64,000 bases of DNA from Fomitopsis serialis. Its lineage: Eukaryota > Basidiomycota > Agaricomycetes > Polyporales > Fomitopsidaceae. The stretch is taken from the NCBI RefSeq assembly GCF_022376445.1, contig NW_025955061.1, forward strand, positions 62,001 through 126,000, written 5' to 3'. Shown here piece after piece: positions 57,172 through 64,000 of the stretch; positions within the stretch are counted from its first letter, which is position 1; every line of letters starts with the position of its first letter. The position numbers and the translations under genes were made by a program. Below the pieces are notes generated by a model. It was not told the DNA's origin and did not search any database. It was given only the letters and a program-made list of their open reading frames with translations.

Positions 57172-57781
57172 TCACCAACGCGACCAACGCCAATCCGTAC
57201 CGTCCAGGAACCATCTCGGCGGTCCCTTCAGGTCTAGAGCTTGTCGTACAAGCTCAATCTCGTCCTCCGAAGGCAAATCCCTCCTCTTCAGGTCGAAGTT
57301 CGAATACACCTGAACGATCAGACTTGAAGACTCCATACTTCCGAGGAGCGTGGACTGCAGGCCGAGCAGGTCGCTGGGAGTACAAGCGCCACACTCCTTG
57401 CAGATGGCGGCCAATGCTCGCTCCATGCATTCGCAGTCGTAAAGTCCGCGCTCCCATTTCTTCACCAGCTTGTGACCCGTGCGTATTCGAGGAGGAAATC
57501 TCGAGGTGCTCGCCAGCCATAGCGCATGGTGGGCGCTTTGTACGCGACTCGGCGTGAAGGAACCAGCAGGCGGGGGAGCGTAACAAAGGGCTCCACTACA
57601 GTGAGATATGACTCAACCTAAGTTAAGTCAATAAGGGTCGTCATCGACCTAAGCTTGGACTCACCTGTTCGTATCTCAGTCTGCCCTTTGTGAACGCGAA
57701 CGGTCGATGGAGCTTGCATTTGCTGCCGGGCGGGTCGAGGCTTGGTAGTATAATGGAGAGCGATGAACATTTCTTCTCCAT
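57172..57781 (-). CDS. Two-exon unknown family, copy I (one frameshift)
   Basis: Exon 1 (57781-57665, 39 codons) has LPSLDPPGSKCKLHRPFAF. Exon 2 (57617-57172) reads VVEPFVTLPRLLVP, TMRYGWRAPRDFLLEYAR, then one G is short in a run at about 57476, after which HKLVKKWERGLYDCE, LIVQVYSNFDLKRRDLPSED, VRQALDLKGPPRWFLDGTD and WRWSRW continue. With that base the product is about 187 residues, like copies G and J. Confidence 0.7.
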
Positions 57782-57964
57782 AGCAGAACATGTAGTAGAC
57801 TCGGAAAGGACGTGTACTAGTAGCTACGTCGTTGGTGGGTGTAGGGCGAAACACTGAGAGCGAACACGGTCGGAGACAGTTGGAAGCAAGCGTCGAGCGA
57901 TGCCATGATCGAGCTTACAGCCGCGACTCGGAGAATCGAGCGCCATTGTACTCAGTTGAACTCT

Positions 57965-57978
57965 GGGATCTGAGATCC
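57965..57978. promoter_or_regulatory. GAGATC repeat element upstream of copy I
   Basis: GGGATCTGAGATCC, about 184 bp upstream of the ATG of copy I. Confidence 0.4.
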
Positions 57979-57984
57979 TGCTGC

Positions 57985-58545
57985 GGAGCCACAACGACAA
58001 GGCTCCGGCCTTGTTCCGTATTTGGTAATCATCTAGATCCCACCAGTGGAGGGAGCACATACCGGGATAACTTGAGCCTCTCAAGCTCCGGGGACTCAAA
58101 GGAACCACTGTCTTTCATGTCGACATCTGATAGTGCTACTTACTAGCCACTGTTGCGTGAAGTACATCACTGCATGATAACAACGAGACTCCGCACATTC
58201 AAGCCACGGCTGGATCCGGCGATGCCAGTGCATGTCGAAGCTAGCTTGAATCATTACTAGTGAGATCAGCGAGTTGAGGAGGCAAGAAGAGAAGCGTCTG
58301 AAAGTTCTTGTATAGCGTAGTAAATAATGCAAGATACATGTAAGTGAATCTATGATACAAGATGCGCGAGCCTGAGAAAAACTTGTATGCGCAAGCGACG
58401 AGCTAGTGCACACGATCTGCCAGGTACCGTCGACGAGTTAGGAAGGCCAGAGGTCCATCGTGTCAGCACAAATCAGGACATTGAGCGCAAAAATTGGGCG
58501 TACCTTGAAGAGGAGACGAAGAGGCAGTGGGAGCCTGCATCCTCA
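57985..58545. other. Promoter of copy I and 3' flank of copy J
   Basis: No gene. Contains ATGATACAAGATGCGCGAG near 58350, matching the flank of copy G. Confidence 0.45.
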
Positions 58546-58550
58546 TGGCA

Positions 58551-59161
58551 TCACCAAGATGACCAGCGCCAGTCAAACCCGTCCAAGACCCACCTAGGAG
58601 GCCCTTCGAGATGCAAGGCGTTCCGTATCAGCTCGATAGCATCGTCCGACGGCAAGTCCCCCCGCTTCAAGTCGTAGTTGGTGTATACCGAGATGATGAG
58701 CGTTGTGTGCTCCATGCCGCCCAGGAGCGTGGAGCCTAGCTTCAGCAAAGTATTGGGGATCGACGTGCCACATTTCTTGTTGATAGTAGCCACCGCTCGG
58801 TTCATGGTTTCGACCTCACTAAGATCGCGACCATACTGTCTCGTCAACTTATGTGACTACACATAGTCGAGGAGAAAGTCTCGGGGAGCGAGCCACGCAT
58901 AGCGCATGACGGGTGGCTTGTACACGAGTCCGCGGGAAGGGATCAGGACACGGGGTAGTGTGTCGAAAGGCTCAGCGGCGACTATGTGGCCCTCAACCTA
59001 AAGGAAGTCAGTGACGAAGTTCAATCAGACATCGAGATATTCACCTGGTCGTATCTTGGCCTAACTTTCGTGAATGCGAACGGCCGATGGAGCTTGCGTT
59101 TAGTTCCCGGCGGATCGAGAGTTGGAAGGTCAATGGACCGAGAGGATCGGTGTTTCTGCAT
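58551..59161 (-). pseudogene. Two-exon unknown family, copy J, single in-frame stop
   Basis: Exon 1 (59161-59045) is nearly identical to that of copy G (IDLPTLDPPGTKRKLHRPF). Exon 2 (58997-58551, 447 nt, same length as copy G) is open except for one TAG in the helix, where LLDYVxSHKL stands for LLDYARSHKL. Everything after it is intact (LIISVYTNYDLKRGDLPSDD, LHLEGPPRWVLDGFD, WRWSSW). The lesion comes from base substitutions, not a missing base, so it is unlikely to be a length error. Recent duplicate of copy G. Confidence 0.75.
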
Positions 59162-59429
59162 GATAGGGTGGTACTCTGAAATGATGCGACTTCGCTTATG
59201 CTGTGGCTGATGCACGGATGCATCCGTGGGAAATGTGGCCAAGGCGTGTAAGTGACGCAGACTCAGTTTGTCATGTAGTTGGCAAGTACTGCGGTACGTA
59301 GGTCGTCAACGACTCCTGCTCACCATTCAACAGCCGTATGACTTATGCAAGCGCAGGTGTACATGCAACGAATTGAATATATGATACAAAGGAACAGGCG
59401 GGGCGACGGACTAGCAACGACTCGACTCT

Positions 59430-60040
59430 ACGAGCGAAAGCAAACACGACGAAGAGGCCTGTAGGAGGTCTGAAGGGCACGCTCGACACCATCCAAGTTC
59501 ACGTCAACAGGAGCACCGCGAAGGACATATGTCAGGCGTACCGTGATACGACGTGGAAGAGGTGGCGAGAGACCTGTCTCGTCCTCAGACGGCAAGTCCC
59601 TTCGCTTTAAGTCGAACTTCGAGCATAGTGACTGATCAAACTGAAGGGATCCAAGTTCCCTGAGAGCGTGGGACGTACCTAGAGGTCGCTGGGCGTGGCA
59701 GCGCTTGTTGATAGTAACCAATGCCCGGTCCACTGAGATTGCGCCCCCATTTTCTCGTTAGCTTAAGCTGTCTCTCCACGCGTAATCAAGGAGGAAGTCT
59801 CGTTGTGCGCGCCATCGGTAGCGCATGATAGGCGGCTTGCACACGACTCGGCGAGAAGGCACGAGAAGAGAGGTAGCGCGACGAACGGTTCAGCGACTCA
59901 GACTGTCAGATACGCCTCGGTCTAGACAAGTTAGTAAGGAGAATGCATGTAAGCTTTGGCTGGACGCTCACCTTTTTATGAATCAGCCTGGTCAAACGGT
60001 CTTGGTGAATGCGAGCGGCTGCTGGAGAACACCCACGAGA
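59430..60040 (-). pseudogene. Two-exon unknown family, copy K, decayed
   Basis: Exon 2 remnants: RYRWRAQRDFLLDYAWRD (about 59800), ALVTINKRC, SKFDLKRRDLPSEDE (about 59590), with stops and shifts between them and no recognisable PPxWFLDG end. An exon 1 remnant (AFTK just before a GTGAGC donor) is at about 60010. It belongs with copies G, I and J. Confidence 0.65.
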
Positions 60041-60044
60041 TTGG

Positions 60045-60515
60045 TGGCCTTCACTTCGATTTTGACTGGCTCGATGCTGAGTGCGTAGGTGGCCAGGTAG
60101 TGAGTCGCGCCAACATTCGCGGGCAGCGCATTCCAACGTCAGCCATCTTCAATATCGCTATTACCATATTCCATTGACTCAGTTCTCTATGGCGGCGTCG
60201 GCATCTGAACAGACTATGTAAGTGACTGATTCGTACGACCGCCCGAGCGATATCTTGAGCTCACCTAGCTTAACGAGACGATGCTGAACGTCAGGCAATC
60301 GCTTACCACAGTACATATTCTTGACACAACGTTTCAATCAAGCAATGATACAATACAACACATACTGTACACCGTAGCAGGGCGATGAAACGCAACTATC
60401 CAAGAGAGCAGTACAATGTCCAAAAGAGCCGAAAGGCGTGCTAAAGCAGCTTTGTTCAGCTAACACCGCCAACAATGTGGTAACGCCCACTTACCACAAT
60501 GATAGCCATGCGAGC
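60045..60515. other. 3' flank of copy L
   Basis: No gene. TACACCGTAGCAG near 60367 recurs near 62851 downstream of copy N, so the two copies were duplicated with their flanks. ATGATACAATACAAC is at about 60345. Confidence 0.45.
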
Positions 60516-60518
60516 TAT

Positions 60519-61145
60519 TCACCGTTCCTCCCAAATCCCATCGCAACAATCCAGATACCACTTCGGTCGACCCTCAACACCCAAACGCTCCCGTATCTTC
60601 TCAACTGTCTCGTCGGACAAGATATCCCCGCGCTTCACGTCATAGTTCGAATAAAGCGCTACGAGTAACGTTATGCCATCCTTCGCCCCGACGAGCGATC
60701 CGCGAAGATAGAGAAAGTCTGGACTGATATCTTGGGCTAAGTCGTCGGTCCTGATCATCGCACAGAGTGCTCTCCTCAACGTCCAGTGGAGATTGATCCC
60801 GCCACGAGCCCTTTTGACTAGTTTGTGCTTCTTTGCGAAGTCGAGCATGGTCTTTTGCGGAGCGGGCCAAGCATAGAACATGCGAGGCGGCCGCCATGCA
60901 TAACGACTGCTCGGTATAAGAAGACGTGGAAGCGTATCGAACGGCTTCATATGAGGGAATGCCTTCAGGAGCTGGAGAGAAAGCCAGTCAATCTAAAGGC
61001 GCAGAATATCAACCTACAACATACGTACTTTGCAACGATCTGGTCTTTGCTTGGTAAACGCGAACGGGATGGTGAGCTTGCGTTGCGTGCCCGGGGGATC
61101 GAGCGAGCTCAGTTGTACAGTTCGAGAAGAGTAAGGCATGTCCAT
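60519..61145 (-). CDS. Two-exon unknown family, copy L, intact
   Basis: Exon 1 (61145-61029, 39 codons) reads VQLSSLDPPGTQRKLTIPFA and ends KQRPDRCK. Exon 2 (60971-60519, 151 codons) reads MKPFDTLPRLLIPSSRYAW, RMFYAWPAPQKTMLDFAKKH, LRRALCAMIRTDDLA, TLLVALYSNYDVKRGDILSD, EKIRERLGVEGRPKWYLDC and ends IWEER. The 189-residue protein is clean. With copy N it defines a subgroup marked by FYAWPAP and basic linkers. Confidence 0.8.
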
Positions 61146-61149
61146 GATG

Positions 61150-61980
61150 GCGTCCACAGGGCAGGGGATTTACTGGGACGTGCAAGATGTTCGAGTACTA
61201 TGGAAAGGGGATGCGGGAACTGAACAAAAGGGGACAGAAGGGGAGGTGGCTTCGGTGTGGCCACACGGCCTTCGCGACTGAACCGAAAGTGATCGGCAAT
61301 TGTGGCTGCACTGCCGGTGTGGCTCTGCCGCCGTACTTATCCTGTAAGTAACTTACCACTACTCATGCGACACGCAATTATTTGCATACAGGCTTACATA
61401 CGAAATAGTCAACATGATCGCTGGAGCAGCACATTCGGAAAAGACAGGGACGATGCAAGCCGACGCTAACCATGCAAAGATGAGTGACAGCTATGAGTGC
61501 ACTGCTCTTTCAAGTTTCCCTCATCGCCGGGATCGTATGTCGAAAGCCAGGTATCAATCTGGCGGGCCCTCAAATCCCGAATAGCACTTGTAGACTTTTA
61601 CCTCGACCATATTGTCACCAGGAAGGGACTTCTGCTGCACGTCGCAGTTCCTGTATGAGATCGTAAACATTGGTGAGTTCTTCTCTACTACGATAGATCC
61701 ATGGCAAATCTGGAGCCAAATGGTTACCCAGGCGTCTTGATCCGTGGTATGGACAGGCTACGACGTGCTATGATATCCCTACCAAATCGTGCTGCTGTGC
61801 TCAGGCTTTGCCGCACAGTCTGGCGCTTTCGTTCTTCAGGCGCAGCAGTGTCAGGCCATCCGTAGAGCATGTGATGGCGCCGGCGCGTACATCGGCGAGC
61901 GACCTAACTGGAAGTCAAGAGGTGTTATGTCGGTACATCGTGCAAGCGGCTTGTACATACCTGTCGCATAACAGGTAGAC
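61150..61980. other. Intergenic between copies L and M
   Basis: No gene supported; short frames only. Confidence 0.4.
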
Positions 61981-61989
61981 AACGCCACC

Positions 61990-62440
61990 CGACGGGAGGC
62001 CCCTCTGCCCCAAGTCGTACTTCGTATACAACAGCAGATTGACGAGCGTCGTAAGCTCCCGAGTCCATATCGCCCTAGAGTCCGGAGCGTACTAACTGGA
62101 ATAAGCATCAGGAATCAGAGCACCGCATCTCTTGTTAATAGGAGCCGTCGCTCGATTCGTGGTATCGAACTTGCTGAAGCCGCAACCATATTATCTCGTC
62201 AACTAACGCGCGTGGTGGAGACGCATGTCTTGAGATGCGAACCACGCATAGCGTATGACGGACTTGTATACGAGTCGATTTGAGCGATTTGAGCACGGTA
62301 TCAAGTGTCGAAACGCTGTGCGGCGACTAAATAGGCATTAACCCAGTGAAAAGATTCAATTGAGCGTACGCACACTCAATTGCTCATATCTCGCGTCTGA
62401 CCTGCCTGTATGCGAAGGGACGGTGAAGTGAGTCAGTACG
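61990..62440 (-). pseudogene. Two-exon unknown family, copy M, decayed
   Basis: Fragments in order: SLHRPFAYRQVRREI (exon 1 end, about 62430-62390), VIRYAWFASQDMR (about 62250), TNRATAPINKRCGALIPDAY (about 62140), LLLYTKYDLGQRGLPSGGVV (about 62010). Several stops and shifts separate them and the C-terminal tryptophan block is gone. It is related to copies G and J. Confidence 0.65.
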
Positions 62441-62479
62441 TCGAAAGAGCGGAGGAAGGAAGGGTATTCCGAATACATG

Positions 62480-63005
62480 AACTTTGTAAGAGTCGAGACC
62501 AGTACCGAGTTCAGACCATGTACAACCTCGTCGAGAGACTCCAACGTGCCTGCTAGCTGGTCAATTATCAGTATGACCTCTCGGACGCCGTCGCTGGAAC
62601 ACAAACCTGAGTAAGAACCGTATCAACATTGCGAATCAGCGCGCGCCGACGTCAACCTTGGTACGTTCAACGTTCACCACTGCCGGTTCTTCCTGAGCGT
62701 AGTATCTTTTCCTGGCCGTGGTTGAAACAGACGATCTATTCCGATGGTTGACAAGTCAATTAAACACCCCAGCCTTGACGGTACGAAACAACGTCAGACG
62801 ATACCAGAAGCATTGAATCGATGACCATGTAATAGTACATTGCATATCTTACACCGTAGCAGAGCTGCCCGTGACTGTCCAATGAGATACAGAACCCGAC
62901 AGAAGAGACGTGAATCATGAAGTCGTGCTGAACATACCCAAAATTCAGGAAGCGGATGTGTCAAAGCAGTGACGACGACTTACAGAGATGCGGACAAGAC
63001 TAGAT
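62480..63005. other. 3' flank of copy N
   Basis: No gene. Contains TACACCGTAGCAG (about 62851) shared with the flank of copy L. Confidence 0.45.
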
Positions 63006-63009
63006 TCCC

Positions 63010-63607
63010 TCATCGTTCCTCCCAACACCACCGATAGCCATCTAAATACCACTTCGGCGGTCCCTCCATGCCCAAGCGCTGTCCAATCTTCTCAACCATC
63101 TCGTCAGACGGGAGGTCTTCGCGCTTCAAGTCGTAGTTCGTGTAGACGGAGACGAGGATTGTCGAACCATCTGTCATCCCAATGGGTGACAGGTTGATCC
63201 AGAGGTAGCTTGGATTGATGCTTGCTACGCCGTCGCCGCGAATCATAGCATGTAGCGCCTCATACATGGTCGCGGTCAGGCTGAGTTTGCGCCGAGCCCG
63301 CCTAGCCAGCTTGTTCTTCTTTGCGTAGTCGAGCAGGACCTTCTCCGGGGCCGGCCATGCATAAAACAAGCGGGGCGGTCGCCATGCATATCGACTACTG
63401 GGGATGAGAATTCGAGGGAGCGTATCGAATGGTTTCATGTGGCGCACGGCCTTTAGGACCTAAGAGGAGTAAATCAATATCTTGTGCGCACGAAAACCGA
63501 CGGCGCGACGTATATACCTCGTCCTCATCCGGTGTTCGCTCACTAAATGCGAACGGAGCGGGGAGCCGACGACGTGTACCCGGGGGGTCGAGCGAGCTCA
63601 ACTGCAT
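63010..63607 (-). CDS. Two-exon unknown family, copy N, intact
   Basis: Exon 1 (63607-63518, 30 codons from the chosen ATG) reads MQLSSLDPPGTRRRLPAPFA then a DEDE end. Exon 2 (63459-63010, 150 codons) reads MKPFDTLPRILIPSSRYAW, RLFYAWPAPEKVLLDYAKKN, LSLTATMYEALHAMIRGDGV, TILVSVYTNYDLKREDLPSD, EKIGQRLGMEGPPKWYLDG and WCWEER. Product about 179 residues, free of lesions; the start may lie further upstream. Best single reference copy for the family. Confidence 0.8.
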
Positions 63608-63611
63608 GGCT

Positions 63612-64000
63612 CGATTTGAAGTTTGCGAGAATGAGGATGCCTTAGAGGGATCAACACCGCCTTGCGACTCGCGGTGGGAGGTGGGGAGAGGTCAGGTTGT
63701 GTTGGACTGAACTGAGGCGCCGAGCGACCCAATATCATCATGGCAGCGATCGAACTGTGGGAAACCTCGGCCCGCGACGGGCCCGATCTGTGGCTTGCAT
63801 ACTGGCGACGTCACTGACTCACAACTTGAACGAACCAGTCCCCCGAGTCCTTCAACTTGCAATGAATCACTGGAAATAATTCGGTCGACCATACGTTGGC
63901 AATGCGCTCACTCCAACACAAAGCTCCTTCATCAACGTACTCTGACACCTGCTGTCATTTATGATGTGGTGCGCATGTGGCGGACACATGCTCACAACAT
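63612..64000. other. Promoter side of copy N and window edge
   Basis: Short frames only; nothing further seen before the edge. Confidence 0.4.

Noticed and set aside
1..64000. Transposons, CRISPR arrays, tRNA or rRNA genes
   Set aside because: No reverse transcriptase, transposase or integrase motifs, no regular spaced repeats, and no tRNA-like cloverleaf stood out by eye. The chromodomains sit inside kinases, not in retroelements.

Overview
The window is fungal nuclear DNA, most likely from a mushroom-forming basidiomycete (Agaricomycetes; Polyporales-like is a guess). The grounds are many short GT-AG introns of about 45-75 nt, FunK1-type fungal kinases, DUF6533 seven-helix proteins, an F-box/LRR-like gene of basidiomycete style, a GT15 mannosyltransferase and SMP-type small proteins. 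Most genes are split into exons, so spans below are joined from reading frames plus splice sites. No rRNA, tRNA, CRISPR array, origin or intact transposon was recognised.

Layout. 1-7 kb: an unassigned stretch, a DUF2945 small protein (2.5 kb), an F-box-like gene (3.3 kb) and an HXXXD acyltransferase (4.9-6.8 kb, minus). 7.7-27.7 kb: a large inverted repeat. Its arms (about 8.55-14.97 and 21.13-27.66 kb) each carry a FunK1 kinase with a chromodomain inserted in the kinase domain, an opposite-strand unknown gene and one copy of an unrecognised two-exon gene family. The 6.15-kb spacer holds a twin-CX9C DUF3128 gene, a small unknown gene and the GT15 gene. 29.8-42.3 kb: three DUF6533 membrane-protein genes and one C-terminal fragment, with a long gene resembling meiotic axis proteins (SYCP2/Red1 type) among them. 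43.4-48.4 kb: two small SMP/LEA-like genes in opposite orientation on either side of an AIF/AMID-like FAD oxidoreductase. 49-64 kb: eleven members of the same two-exon family, four intact and the rest with frameshifts, stops or decay, plus one unrelated unknown gene.

The main novelty is that family: 14 copies in this window, an exon 1 carrying an LxSLDPPG-type motif, an exon 2 carrying a YAxxHKL helix, a variable often acidic linker, a YxNYDLKRxDLPS block and a PPxWYLDGxxWxW end. I do not recognise it. Its birth-and-death pattern, shared promoter motif about 190 bp upstream of three copies, and presence with the chromodomain kinases inside the inverted repeat make it the best candidate for an undescribed system.

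Caution on intactness: many genes that look functional are interrupted by single missing bases, often in short homopolymers, including genes with no reason to be pseudogenes. Uncorrected sequencing errors may explain a good part of the broken frames.
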